Source: UBA7330 sp043554545
Lineage (GTDB): Bacteria; Bacteroidota; Bacteroidia; Cytophagales; Cyclobacteriaceae
Reading direction: 5' to 3'
Length of the DNA stretch: 64,000 nucleotides
Assembly: GCA_043554545.1 (NCBI GenBank)
Contig: CP121337.1
Span: 62,001-126,000 of the forward strand
Shown: positions 44,475-54,011 of the stretch, one piece after another
Layout: each line of letters begins with the position of its first letter
How positions within the stretch are numbered: position 1 is the first letter of the stretch
The notes under the pieces: generated by a model
What the model was told of the DNA's origin: nothing
What the model saw: only the letters and a program-made list of their open reading frames with translations
Database searches by the model: none
Translations under genes and position numbers: made by a program

Positions 44475-45808
44475 TGGAAGGTGTAATTATGGCTGCTCAG
44501 CTTTTGCTGGGTTTGTCGATTTTAGTAGGACTACATGAATTTGGGCATCTATTGGCTGCTAAAGCTTTTGGTATGCGGGTAGAAAAATATTCGATTGGAT
44601 TCCCTCCCAAAATCTGGGGAAAGAAGTTCGGAGAGACAGAGTATTCTTTAGGAGCGATTCCTCTCGGTGGTTTTGTGAAAATTTCCGGGATGATTGATGA
44701 GTCTTTGGATACAAAATCGATGAGTGAAGAGCCAGAACCCTGGGAATTTAGAGCGAAACCAGCCTGGCAGCGATTGATTGTGATGATGGGTGGAATCATC
44801 GTGAATGTGATTACCGGAGTTATCATTTTTATCAGTTTATTGTATATCAATGGAGAATCCTATCTCACTAAGGATGAACTAAACAAACACGGAATTGAGG
44901 CCAGCGATCTTGCCAGACAGATAGGACTTCGTACAGGAGATAAAATTATTGATATCAGCGGAAAAGATTATGAGACCTATGGTGACCTTCTGAGTCCCGA
45001 TGTAATTCTTGGATCCGATGTGTATTATACAGTCTTGCGGGATGGCGAGTACCTGAAAATTGATATCCCAAGTGATTTTCTCGATCGACTTTCTGACAAA
45101 AGGGGTGAACCTTTCATAGATTTCCGTGCTCCTTTCAAGGTTGGTCAGATATTGGCGGGTTCTAATGCGGAAGATGGTGGTCTGCAGGCTGGTGATGAAT
45201 TTGTCTCTGTAAATGGCGACCCTATCAAATACTATGACGAGTTCAAGGGCAAAATGGACGAATTGAAGGGACAGGAATTTACAGCCGTAGTATCCAGGCC
45301 TATGGAGGGCACTGAAAGTGACGTGACGTCACCTGAAACACTAAAATTGACAGTAGATGAAGATGGCTTACTGGGTTTTCAGGCTCAAAAAATGGTTAAT
45401 TATGCTACCCGCGACTTTGGTCTGGGTGTATCAATATCCAAAGGGACAAACGAAGCATTTGGTATTGTATGGCAAAATATCCGTGGCTTTGGAAAGATAT
45501 TTTCAGGAGAGGTCTCCGCATCAAAGTCGCTTTCCGGACCTATTGGCATTGCCCAATTTTTTGGGGGTACCTGGGACTGGAATCACTTCTGGAGAATTAC
45601 AGGTTTGTTGTCCATGGTCCTGGCATTTATGAATTTCCTTCCTATTCCAGCTTTGGATGGAGGACACGTTGTATTTCTAACCTGGGAGATGGTATCAGGA
45701 AGGAAACCTTCGGATAAATTCCTGGAGAATGCTCAGAAAGTTGGTATGGTCCTTTTACTTGGACTTATGAGCTATGCAATCTTCAATGATGTCTACAAAC
45801 TTTTCTGA
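44474..45808 (+). CDS. rseP: Site-2 intramembrane protease RseP
   Basis: This 444-residue zinc protease cleaves anti-sigma factors and signal-peptide remnants within the inner membrane. The zinc motif H-E-F-G-H is at 21-25 and the third ligand lies in N-F-L-P-I-P-A-L-D-G-G (about 390-400). Between them are helix 2 (about 100-120) and PDZ material (about 125-290). It is co-translated with dxr, the common arrangement dxr-rseP. Confidence 0.96.
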   Translation: MEGVIMAAQLLLGLSILVGLHEFGHLLAAKAFGMRVEKYSIGFPPKIWGKKFGETEYSLGAIPLGGFVKISGMIDESLDTKSMSEEPEPWEFRAKPAWQRLIVMMGGIIVNVITGVIIFISLLYINGESYLTKDELNKHGIEASDLARQIGLRTGDKIIDISGKDYETYGDLLSPDVILGSDVYYTVLRDGEYLKIDIPSDFLDRLSDKRGEPFIDFRAPFKVGQILAGSNAEDGGLQAGDEFVSVNGDPIKYYDEFKGKMDELKGQEFTAVVSRPMEGTESDVTSPETLKLTVDEDGLLGFQAQKMVNYATRDFGLGVSISKGTNEAFGIVWQNIRGFGKIFSGEVSASKSLSGPIGIAQFFGGTWDWNHFWRITGLLSMVLAFMNFLPIPALDGGHVVFLTWEMVSGRKPSDKFLENAQKVGMVLLLGLMSYAIFNDVYKLF

Positions 45809-45814
45809 TAGCTT

Positions 45815-47809
45815 CTAATTTCCATCGGGAATAGTTGGTTCTTCATTGGGTTCAACCCCAGGTCGATATATCTCAAATTCTACCCTTCTGTTTATGGCTT
45901 TTGCCTCATCTGAAGTTCCCGACAATATTGGCCGTGTGCTGCCGTATCCTTCGTATTCCACCCGATCATCCCATACACCTGCAAAGTTGACGATGTAGTC
46001 ATGAATGTTTTTGGCTCTTTCTTTGGAAAGTTGTAGGTTGAAAACGTCAGAACCAAAAGAATCTGTATGTCCAGAAATCCTTAATTTGAAGTCAGGATTG
46101 TCATACATGAAGTTTACAATTTTGTTAAGGTCGGCGTACATTTCCGGCTTCAACTCAGCTTTACCATTGTCAAATTCTATGGATTCAAATTTTACCCGGC
46201 TTGCAAGGGGCTCGGTTACTTTTCGGATTTCCATAGGCCCGTCGAGGAAAAACACATCCTCTATTCGGAAGAAGTCGTCTCCCTGTATGACAAGGAGATA
46301 GTTTCTCTTATCTATCAAGCTAAATTCAAAACTACCATCGGGGCGTAAAAATTTAGGAGCAACTTCGACACCCTGGTCAAGATCGATGATGGATACAATA
46401 CCCCTGAAGGGTGCTCCTGTCAATGAATCAGTCAGAGAACCATAGAGCATGGTATTGGCCAATGGCTGGGCCTCCATGGGTAGCGGGAATGAGTAGATAT
46501 CCTGCCTGGTTAAGTCTCTGGTAATGGAACGGGCATAGAAAAGTAGTTCGGACTGGGAATCAATTGTAAAATAGAATTCACTTCCTGCCGCATTAACCAG
46601 AGGGCCAATATTTAGTGGCTCACTCCAATTTGCTGCATGATTCTGACTTTTGTAAATGTCAAACTCTCCAAAATTGTATAACTGTCCGTTTGAGCTAAAA
46701 TAGAGTACATTATAAACCGGATGATAAAAGGGACTAACATCGTTGTTTCTGGTATTGATCACAGGTCCGACATTCTGTGCTCGCGCCCATGTCCCATCTT
46801 TTCCTTTATACGTAAAATAGATATCAGATAGACCAAATCCACCAAGTCTGTCGGAGGCAAAGTATAAGGTGTCTTCATTATGAGAAAGAGAAGGGTGTGA
46901 GTCCCAGCTTAAGCTGTTCACATTGGTGCCGAGGTTTTTTACATTCCCCCAGGTGCTATCTGAGCTTAATTCAGCAACAAAGAGGTCGCAGTCACCATAA
47001 CAATCAATACAATCGCATCTACCAAAATAGAGGGTTTTACCATCTTTGGTCAACACTGCTGAACCTTCATTATACATGGAGTTGATTTCATCGAGTGGTT
47101 TTGCTTTTTCCCACGTACCATAATCATCTTTTTTACTGAAGAAGAGATCTTCGTTTTCCCTTTTACGCAATGAAAATTCGTTGCTATTTCTCTTAGAAGT
47201 GAAAAGCAACACATTATCTTTAATATTTAGCGAAGGCCCATAGTCAGCTTTTGCGCTATTGATGGCAGATCCCATATTGAGTAAGATTCCACGGGGAGGT
47301 CGCAAAGTATCGATGAGTTTACGGTATTCTACAAGTTCATAATAGTAATCAAGTGGAACATATTGAGCAGCTTCCTGCTGGTTCAATGTGTCATAGTATA
47401 ATTCTATTTCATTAATATCAATATCTGCATGGTGGTGTCGCAGTACCAATCGATAGAGTGATTTAGCTTCTTTGGGGTCTCCATATAACTCTGTCAATTT
47501 TGCAAGTCTCCAGATCATACGGGTGTCTTTGTAGAAATTCTGAATGCCAAATTTTTTGACATAATCTTTGAGGATAGGGTATAGTTTTTCCCAATCTTTT
47601 TCCCTGTCAAGCTCATTGATTTTTTTTAGCTGACCCGCATCATAGTAGTCATTTACTTTATTGATATTTTTAAACTGAAAATTATTGAAGAGTACTTTTG
47701 GCATCAGCGAATCCCCTTCAAGCCGAAAGGAACCTTGTCCATAGGCATAAGACAGACCCAGTATTGTGTATAAGACAATGCATACTCGTATAACACCTTT
47801 CATATTCAT
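45815..47809 (-). CDS. OmpA-family envelope protein with PD40 propeller (PorE-like order)
   Basis: This protein of about 664 residues has the order helical/TPR-like N-terminus, PD40/WD40-like blades (about 195-430, with repeats like L-Y-F-A-S-D-R-L-G-G-F-G-L-S-D-I-Y), a small carboxypeptidase-regulatory-like beta domain (about 455-520), then an OmpA peptidoglycan-binding domain (I-S-G-H-T-D-S-F-G-S-D... R-A-K-N-I). That order matches PorE-type proteins of type IX secretion, which have several paralogues. I set the start at ATG 47809 (ATG 47803 is equally possible). The longer reading from 47896 puts 29 polar residues before a clear signal peptide (C-I-V-L-Y-T-I-L-G-L-S-Y-A-Y-G-Q). The exact role is not assigned. 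Confidence 0.8.
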   Translation of the reverse strand: MNMKGVIRVCIVLYTILGLSYAYGQGSFRLEGDSLMPKVLFNNFQFKNINKVNDYYDAGQLKKINELDREKDWEKLYPILKDYVKKFGIQNFYKDTRMIWRLAKLTELYGDPKEAKSLYRLVLRHHHADIDINEIELYYDTLNQQEAAQYVPLDYYYELVEYRKLIDTLRPPRGILLNMGSAINSAKADYGPSLNIKDNVLLFTSKRNSNEFSLRKRENEDLFFSKKDDYGTWEKAKPLDEINSMYNEGSAVLTKDGKTLYFGRCDCIDCYGDCDLFVAELSSDSTWGNVKNLGTNVNSLSWDSHPSLSHNEDTLYFASDRLGGFGLSDIYFTYKGKDGTWARAQNVGPVINTRNNDVSPFYHPVYNVLYFSSNGQLYNFGEFDIYKSQNHAANWSEPLNIGPLVNAAGSEFYFTIDSQSELLFYARSITRDLTRQDIYSFPLPMEAQPLANTMLYGSLTDSLTGAPFRGIVSIIDLDQGVEVAPKFLRPDGSFEFSLIDKRNYLLVIQGDDFFRIEDVFFLDGPMEIRKVTEPLASRVKFESIEFDNGKAELKPEMYADLNKIVNFMYDNPDFKLRISGHTDSFGSDVFNLQLSKERAKNIHDYIVNFAGVWDDRVEYEGYGSTRPILSGTSDEAKAINRRVEFEIYRPGVEPNEEPTIPDGN

Positions 47810-47950
47810 GCCGTTTCGACAGGTTTCCTCAAAGATAGTGGGAAATATAGCATGGTATTCTATTTTGGCATAGCTATTGGGCTTATTACCTTTCAATATA
47901 TTGTTTGAGATTTAAAGGGCATATGCTGCCAAATTGACACAAGTAATTTT

Positions 47951-50413
47951 ATGGCTGAACCTAAAAATATAAAATCATTTCGATTAACAAAATCTGACGA
48001 AGATTCTGGAGACTTAATTCAACTGGTTATCGAGGATGATAATAACAAAGATGATGCTGATTTTCCGGATAAACTAGGCATTTTGCCTGTCAGGAATACA
48101 GTACTGTTTCCTGGTGTGGTTTTACCTATTACAGTAGGTAGAGAAAAGTCCATAAAACTGATCAAAAAGGCATACAAAGGTGATAGGATCATTGGAGTAA
48201 TGGCTCAGAAGAACATGAAGACAGAAGAGCCTGGTTTCAAAGATTTATATAAGGTAGGTACCGTAGCAAGGATTCTGAAGATGCTGGTATTACCGGATGG
48301 AAACACAACGGTTATCATTCAGGGTAAAAAAAGGTTTGGTCTTGAAAAACCTGTCAAAGAGGCTCCTTACCTGGAAGCTACCTATAGTCTGTTAAAAGAT
48401 GATGAAGATATTCCAAAGAAAGATGTTAATATCATCATAGAATCCCTAAAGGAAGCAGCAAACAAAGTTTTAAAGTTGAATCCCGAGATTCCGAGAGAGG
48501 CTCAGGTAGCGCTTGAAAATATTGAGAATTATACTTTTTTAACTCACTTTTTGTCATCGAATGTAAGCGCTGAGGTCTCAGAAAAGCAGAAGCTACTGGA
48601 GATTGATAACCCCAAAAAAAGGGCAGAAAAATTGTTGAAATTTATGCTTAAGGATATCCAGATGCTGGAGCTTAAGCACGAGATTGCAAGCAAGGTTCAT
48701 ACGGATATCGATCAGCAGCAACGCGACTATTATCTGCGTCAGCAGATGAAAGTGCTTCAGGAAGAGCTTGGTCAGGATAGCCCTGATCAAGAGTTGGAGG
48801 CACTTCGAAAAAATGGGGAAGAGAAGAAATGGCCGGATGAGGTAAAAAAGCATTTTTTAAAAGAGCTGGATAAAATTGGCCGGATGAATCCTGCCGCAGC
48901 TGAGTATCCGGTGGCGATGAATTATGTTGAATTACTGGTTAATCTCCCCTGGGGTGAGGCAACAGAAGATAATTTTGACTTGAAGAATGCGCAAAAAGTA
49001 CTGGATAGAGATCATCATGGACTCGAAAAGGTGAAAGATCGAATCCTTGAATATCTTGCTGTCAGAAAGCTCAAGAACGACCTTAAAGGCCCAATATTAT
49101 GTTTATATGGACCTCCAGGTGTGGGTAAGACCTCCCTTGGTAAGTCCATTGCCACAGCACTTGGAAGGAAATATGTACGTATGTCTTTGGGTGGGCTTCA
49201 TGATGAAGCTGAGATTCGGGGCCATCGCAAAACGTACATAGGGGCAATGCCCGGAAAAATTATCCAGAATATTAACAGGTCCAAGTCATCGAATCCGGTT
49301 TTCATATTGGATGAGATAGACAAGGTTAGTTCGGATTTCAGAGGAGACCCTTCCTCAGCTTTGCTGGAGGTTTTAGATCCTGAGCAGAATGGCACCTTTA
49401 AGGATAATTATTTGGAAGTAGACTATGACTTATCCAAAGTCCTGTTCATTGCTACGGCTAATTCTTTGGATAGTATTCAACCAGCTTTAAGAGATCGGAT
49501 GGAGATCATTGAGATCACAGGCTATACACAAGAAGAAAAGCTAGAGATTGCTAAGAGACATTTGATTCCTAAGCAGCTAAAAGAACATGGATTAAAGACT
49601 AAAGACGTAGCCTTTCAAAAAAGCGGGATCAACAAGCTAATAAATGATTATACGCGTGAGTCAGGAGTAAGAAATCTGGAAAGAAAGGTCGCATCGATCA
49701 TTCGACACGGAGCTAAATCCATTGCGATGGAACAGGAATATGAAGCAAAGGTCAGTGATAAGCTTGTCCGAAAGATATTAGGTCCTGAAGTTTTTGACAA
49801 AGAAGTGTATGAAGACAACAAGACTCCGGGGGTAGCCACTGGATTAGCCTGGACATCCGTTGGAGGAGAGATATTGTTTATTGAAGCAAGTCTGAGCAGG
49901 GGTAAGGGTAAACTCACACTGTCAGGTCAGCTCGGTGATGTCATGAAAGAATCAGCAATAACTGCACTTTCTTACCTGAAATCCAACGCGGAAGGACTTG
50001 GTATTGATTACCGAATATTTGAGAATTATGATCTACATGTTCATGTGCCTGCCGGAGCCATACCAAAAGATGGACCATCAGCAGGGATTGCCATGTTGAC
50101 TGCACTGGCTTCAGTATTCACCCAAAGATTGATTAAAAGTAAATTGGCGATGACTGGTGAGATCACTCTTCGTGGGAAGGTGCTGCCTGTTGGCGGCATA
50201 AAAGAAAAGATCCTGGCAGCAAGAAGAGCAGGAATTAAAGAGATTATTCTGTGTAGAAAGAACGAAAAGGACCTGGAAACAATCAATAAGAATTACATCA
50301 AAGATTTAAATATATACTTTGTAGAAACGGTGCAGGAGGTAATTGACCAGGCTTTGTTATCAATTAAAGCGAAAGATCCCGTGGAGTTTATTATCCCAGA
50401 GCGTAAGGATTGA
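47951..50413 (+). CDS. lon: ATP-dependent protease Lon
   Basis: This 820-residue cytosolic protease removes misfolded and regulatory proteins. The LON N-domain (about 40-240) opens with G-I-L-P-V-R-N-T-V-L-F-P-G-V. AAA+ Walker A G-P-P-G-V-G-K-T lies near 387 and Walker B V-F-I-L-D-E-I-D-K near 450. The proteolytic dyad is Ser710 in D-G-P-S-A-G-I-A and Lys753 in G-G-I-K-E-K-I. The first of a lon-porQ-hslU row; porQ starts at a TTG overlapping the stop. Confidence 0.97.
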   Translation: MAEPKNIKSFRLTKSDEDSGDLIQLVIEDDNNKDDADFPDKLGILPVRNTVLFPGVVLPITVGREKSIKLIKKAYKGDRIIGVMAQKNMKTEEPGFKDLYKVGTVARILKMLVLPDGNTTVIIQGKKRFGLEKPVKEAPYLEATYSLLKDDEDIPKKDVNIIIESLKEAANKVLKLNPEIPREAQVALENIENYTFLTHFLSSNVSAEVSEKQKLLEIDNPKKRAEKLLKFMLKDIQMLELKHEIASKVHTDIDQQQRDYYLRQQMKVLQEELGQDSPDQELEALRKNGEEKKWPDEVKKHFLKELDKIGRMNPAAAEYPVAMNYVELLVNLPWGEATEDNFDLKNAQKVLDRDHHGLEKVKDRILEYLAVRKLKNDLKGPILCLYGPPGVGKTSLGKSIATALGRKYVRMSLGGLHDEAEIRGHRKTYIGAMPGKIIQNINRSKSSNPVFILDEIDKVSSDFRGDPSSALLEVLDPEQNGTFKDNYLEVDYDLSKVLFIATANSLDSIQPALRDRMEIIEITGYTQEEKLEIAKRHLIPKQLKEHGLKTKDVAFQKSGINKLINDYTRESGVRNLERKVASIIRHGAKSIAMEQEYEAKVSDKLVRKILGPEVFDKEVYEDNKTPGVATGLAWTSVGGEILFIEASLSRGKGKLTLSGQLGDVMKESAITALSYLKSNAEGLGIDYRIFENYDLHVHVPAGAIPKDGPSAGIAMLTALASVFTQRLIKSKLAMTGEITLRGKVLPVGGIKEKILAARRAGIKEIILCRKNEKDLETINKNYIKDLNIYFVETVQEVIDQALLSIKAKDPVEFIIPERKD

Positions 50414-51405
50414 AATATCTTTTTCAAATATTGATGATTTGTTGGTTCCCGGGAATTGCCCAATTCTCCGGATATCAGAGTCTTCAACTTCCTTCGGGTG
50501 CCCGAAACGCAGCCCTGGGAGGAAAAATCATCTCGTTATCTGATGGAGATATCACGCAGTTTGTACACAATCCGGCCTCGCTGGATTCAGTTGAAAATAC
50601 GGATGTAGCGCTGAGTTTCAGTCCATATTTTGCCGGAGTCAATCAGTTTGTAGGGCAATTTTATCTGCCTCTGGAATCAATTGATGGGTTAGCTATTGGA
50701 TTGAGTTATCTCGATTATGGTGATTTTATAGAGACGGATGCAAGTGGAACACCTGGGGAAACTTTCGGAGGGTCTGATTATCTAATCACCATTGGCAAGA
50801 GTCATCGCATAGGCTCTTTTTCAGTAGGAGCAAATATTAAGCTGGCGCATAGTGCTATTGAAGCGTATGCTGCTACAGCACTATTGATGGATATCGGGGG
50901 CATGTATCACTATCCTAAAGGTGATTTCAACATAGGGATGGTATTTAAAAATTTTGGCTTCAATGTGAATAATTACTTTGGTAGCGGTCCGGTAAGCTTA
51001 CCATTCGATGTTCAGATAGGCGCTTCAGTAAAACCGGCATACATGCCAGTAAGATTCAGTATAACTGGTTATAATCTTTTGGAAGAAGATCTTGTGTTCC
51101 GTTCCTCGGGTAATGAGCAAGCCTCCAGGGCAGTGCAGAATCTTGATGGGATTTTTAGGAGAATAAACATAGGCGCAGAATTTATTTTTTCGCAAAATGT
51201 TCAGTTTTTGCTCGGCTATAATCACTTGAGAAGACAAGAACTTTCATTAGAAGAAACAGGAGCGGGGGCAGGATTTTCTTATGGTTTGAAGATTGGAATT
51301 AAAAGATTCACCTTTAGGTATGCAAGATCCGTATACCATGCCAGTGGTGGTGCTAATTTTTTTACCTTCCAGACAAACATCCACTCCTTTAACAGAGTAT
51401 TATAA
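50410..51405 (+). CDS. porQ: Type IX secretion system protein PorQ
   Basis: This 331-residue outer-membrane barrel-like protein has a signal peptide (about 1-18, ending PGIAQ). Then S-L-Q-L-P-S-G-A-R-N-A-A-L-G-G (about 23-37), the PorQ opening, is followed by N-P-A-S-L-D and by S-Y-L-D-Y-G-D-F and G-S-D-Y-L-I-T-I-G. In known systems PorQ anchors the PorZ surface complex of the T9SS. The start is TTG 50410, overlapping the lon stop (TTGA), and an internal ATG at 50434 would lack most of the leader. It shows the organism has T9SS and suits the many large surface proteins here. Confidence 0.88.
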   Translation: MKYLFQILMICWFPGIAQFSGYQSLQLPSGARNAALGGKIISLSDGDITQFVHNPASLDSVENTDVALSFSPYFAGVNQFVGQFYLPLESIDGLAIGLSYLDYGDFIETDASGTPGETFGGSDYLITIGKSHRIGSFSVGANIKLAHSAIEAYAATALLMDIGGMYHYPKGDFNIGMVFKNFGFNVNNYFGSGPVSLPFDVQIGASVKPAYMPVRFSITGYNLLEEDLVFRSSGNEQASRAVQNLDGIFRRINIGAEFIFSQNVQFLLGYNHLRRQELSLEETGAGAGFSYGLKIGIKRFTFRYARSVYHASGGANFFTFQTNIHSFNRVL

Positions 51406-52794
51406 ATGACTATGAATAGTAATTTAACACCCAAGGCAATTGTTGCCGAACTAGATAAATATATCATCGGCCAGAGTGACGCTAAGCGCAATGTGGCTAT
51501 CGCTTTAAGAAATCGATGGAGAAGGATGAACGTTAAGGAGGAGATTCAAGGCGAAATTGTTCCTAATAATATCCTGATGATTGGTGCTACTGGAGTTGGT
51601 AAGACTGAAATAGCCCGTCGACTTGCAAAGATTGATGACGCACCTTTTACCAAGGTTGAAGCTTCTAAGTTTACAGAGGTTGGATATGTCGGTAGAGATG
51701 TAGAGAGTATGGTGAGGGACCTGGTGGAGCAATCTGTCAACATCGTGAAAGTAAAAAAGAAAGAGGAAGTGACAGAACGGGCAGGAGAGATTGTGGAAGG
51801 GATCTTGCTCGATGCATTGATACCACCCTTAAAGGGGGCGAATGCTTCAAGTTTAGCAACAGGTTCATCAAATAGTGAGCCTGCGAATGATCAGGAATTG
51901 AATGAAAAAACGCGGGAAAAGTTCAGGGAAAAAATCAGGAGTGGAGAGCTTGATGATCGAAAGATTGAGATCAATGTAAAACAACAGGCAAATCCTGGAA
52001 TGGGGATGATCGGAGGCAATATGGATGAAACCTCCATGATCAACATTCAGGAGATGTTGGGTAATATGTTGCCTAAAAAGAATAAAAAACGAAAAGTGAC
52101 CATCGCGGAGGCGAGGAAAATTCTCATGGAAGAAGAAAGCGCTAAGCTGATTGACATGGATGAGGTAAAGGAAGAAGCTTTAGAGAAGGCGATGAATTCC
52201 GGAATTATCTTCATTGATGAGATTGATAAAATAGCTTCTGGTGGCTCCGGCGGAGGGAAAGGTCCTGATGTGAGTAGGGAAGGGGTACAGCGTGATTTAT
52301 TACCCATCGTTGAGGGAAGCTCAGTCATGACTAAATATGGTGTGGTAAATACGGATCACATATTATTTATTGCTGCGGGTGCTTTTCATGTAAGTAAACC
52401 CTCTGACCTGATTCCCGAATTACAAGGGAGGTTTCCGATAAGGGTGGAGCTTGATAATTTATCGAAAGGGGATTTCCTAAGAATTTTGAAGGAGCCAAAA
52501 AATGCACTTACCAAACAATATGAGGCATTGATAGGAGCGGAAGATGTGAAGATAGAGTTTCAGGATGAGGCTTTGGAGGAGCTTGCAGAGATAGCATTCC
52601 ATATCAATGAAGAGGTAGAAAACATTGGAGCACGTCGGCTAAATACGGTGATGAGCCGATTGTTAAATGAAATTCTATTTGATATCCCTGATAAAATAGG
52701 TCCCAATGCACATATAGTGATCGATAAAAAATTGGTAGTTGATAAACTACAAGGTCTCGTAAAAGATAAAGATCTGAGTCACTACATCTTGTAA
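51406..52794 (+). CDS. hslU: ATP-dependent protease ATPase HslU (ClpY)
   Basis: This 462-residue AAA+ unfoldase feeds substrates to HslV. The N-terminal L-D-K-Y-I-I-G-Q, Walker A G-A-T-G-V-G-K-T (about 59-66), Walker B I-I-F-I-D-E-I-D-K (about 266-274), the I-domain (about 110-240) and the C-terminal D-K-D-L-S-H-Y-I-L hook (conserved tail that docks in HslV) are all seen. hslV is not in the window; it must be elsewhere if the complex is complete. It starts directly after the porQ stop (no spacer). Confidence 0.95.
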   Translation: MTMNSNLTPKAIVAELDKYIIGQSDAKRNVAIALRNRWRRMNVKEEIQGEIVPNNILMIGATGVGKTEIARRLAKIDDAPFTKVEASKFTEVGYVGRDVESMVRDLVEQSVNIVKVKKKEEVTERAGEIVEGILLDALIPPLKGANASSLATGSSNSEPANDQELNEKTREKFREKIRSGELDDRKIEINVKQQANPGMGMIGGNMDETSMINIQEMLGNMLPKKNKKRKVTIAEARKILMEEESAKLIDMDEVKEEALEKAMNSGIIFIDEIDKIASGGSGGGKGPDVSREGVQRDLLPIVEGSSVMTKYGVVNTDHILFIAAGAFHVSKPSDLIPELQGRFPIRVELDNLSKGDFLRILKEPKNALTKQYEALIGAEDVKIEFQDEALEELAEIAFHINEEVENIGARRLNTVMSRLLNEILFDIPDKIGPNAHIVIDKKLVVDKLQGLVKDKDLSHYIL

Positions 52795-52832
52795 TCATTC
52801 TTTAACTTCACTGTGGTCACTAAATTATCACT

Positions 52833-53999
52833 ATGGAATTTTCCGATCGTGTCAGCCGACTAGGTACAGAAACGGCTTTTAGCGTCCTGGCAAAAGCAAA
52901 AAAACTGGAAGCTCAGGGACGTGATATCATTCATTTGGAAATTGGACAGCCGGATTTTGATACGCCAAAAAACATAAAAGATGCTGCGATAAAATCATTG
53001 AATCAAGGAAAAACCGGGTATTGTCCCACAACAGGAGTACATGAGTTAAGGGTAGCGATTGCAGAAGAAACTTCCAGAACCAGAGGAATATCTGTCGATC
53101 CTGATCAGGTCGTCATTACTCCAGGTGCTAAGCCCATCATGTTTTTTTCCATGCTGGCATTGGTCAATGCCGGAGATGAAGTGATGTACCCAAATCCAGG
53201 TTTTCCTATTTATGAATCACTCATCAATTATGTGAAGGCAAAGCCAGTCCCATATCCACTCAGAGAGGAAAAAGGGTTTAGTTTTGATATTGAGGAGTTT
53301 AGTGATTTGGTGTCCGATAAGACAAAACTCATTATTCTAAACTCTCCACAGAACCCCACTGGAGGCATGCTATCAAAGGAGGATATTGAGGCAGTAGCAG
53401 AGATTGCGATTAAAAGAAGAATAACTGTATTATCTGATGAAATCTACCGAAGATTGATTTACGATAAAGAATTTTTCAGTATTGCTTCAGTGAGAGACAT
53501 GATGGACCAGACAGTCATCCTTGATGGTTTTTCGAAAACCTATGCCATGACTGGATGGCGATTAGGGTATGGAGTAATGAATAAGGAGCTGGCACAGAAG
53601 ATAGAACTCTTACAGGTCAACAGTAATTCTTGCGCGCCTACCTTTACTCAATATGGAGGGATTGAAGCATTACAGGGGGATCAATCGGAGATGCAAAAGA
53701 TGTGTGATGCTTTTAAAAGCAGAAGGCAAATCGTTGTTGATGGACTAAATGCGATTGAGGGGATTACTTGTATAAGGCCTGAGGGTGCATTTTATGCGTT
53801 TCCCAATGTCACACAATTACCGCTCACTCCTAAAGCATTTGCAGATCTACTATTGGAAAAATATGGGGTTGCCCTTTTGACAGGGGAATCTTTTGGTAAG
53901 TATGGAGCGGGTTACCTAAGAATATCTTATGCGAATTCTATTGAGAATATTCAAAAAGCCTTGGCTCGTATAGAAGAAGCCACCGCAGACATTGGATAA
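52833..53999 (+). CDS. PLP-dependent class I/II aminotransferase
   Basis: This 388-residue enzyme is a second AspC-like aminotransferase, distinct from that at 20212-21408. Motifs seen are H-L-E-I-G-Q-P-D-F-D-T-P, N-S-P-Q-N-P-T-G (about 167-174), D-E-I-Y-R and the lysine in G-F-S-K-T-Y-A-M-T-G-W-R-L-G-Y (about 229-243), plus R-I-S-Y-A near the end. The substrate is probably a common amino acid; aspartate, alanine or an aromatic are all possible. It is 38 bp downstream of hslU. Confidence 0.9.
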   Translation: MEFSDRVSRLGTETAFSVLAKAKKLEAQGRDIIHLEIGQPDFDTPKNIKDAAIKSLNQGKTGYCPTTGVHELRVAIAEETSRTRGISVDPDQVVITPGAKPIMFFSMLALVNAGDEVMYPNPGFPIYESLINYVKAKPVPYPLREEKGFSFDIEEFSDLVSDKTKLIILNSPQNPTGGMLSKEDIEAVAEIAIKRRITVLSDEIYRRLIYDKEFFSIASVRDMMDQTVILDGFSKTYAMTGWRLGYGVMNKELAQKIELLQVNSNSCAPTFTQYGGIEALQGDQSEMQKMCDAFKSRRQIVVDGLNAIEGITCIRPEGAFYAFPNVTQLPLTPKAFADLLLEKYGVALLTGESFGKYGAGYLRISYANSIENIQKALARIEEATADIG

Positions 54000-54011
54000 T
54001 CTTTAAATGAG

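Noticed and set aside
47810..47896. Longer N-terminus of the OmpA/PD40 protein from ATG 47896
   Set aside because: It would place 29 polar residues in front of a normal signal peptide; the start at 47809 or 47803 is more natural.
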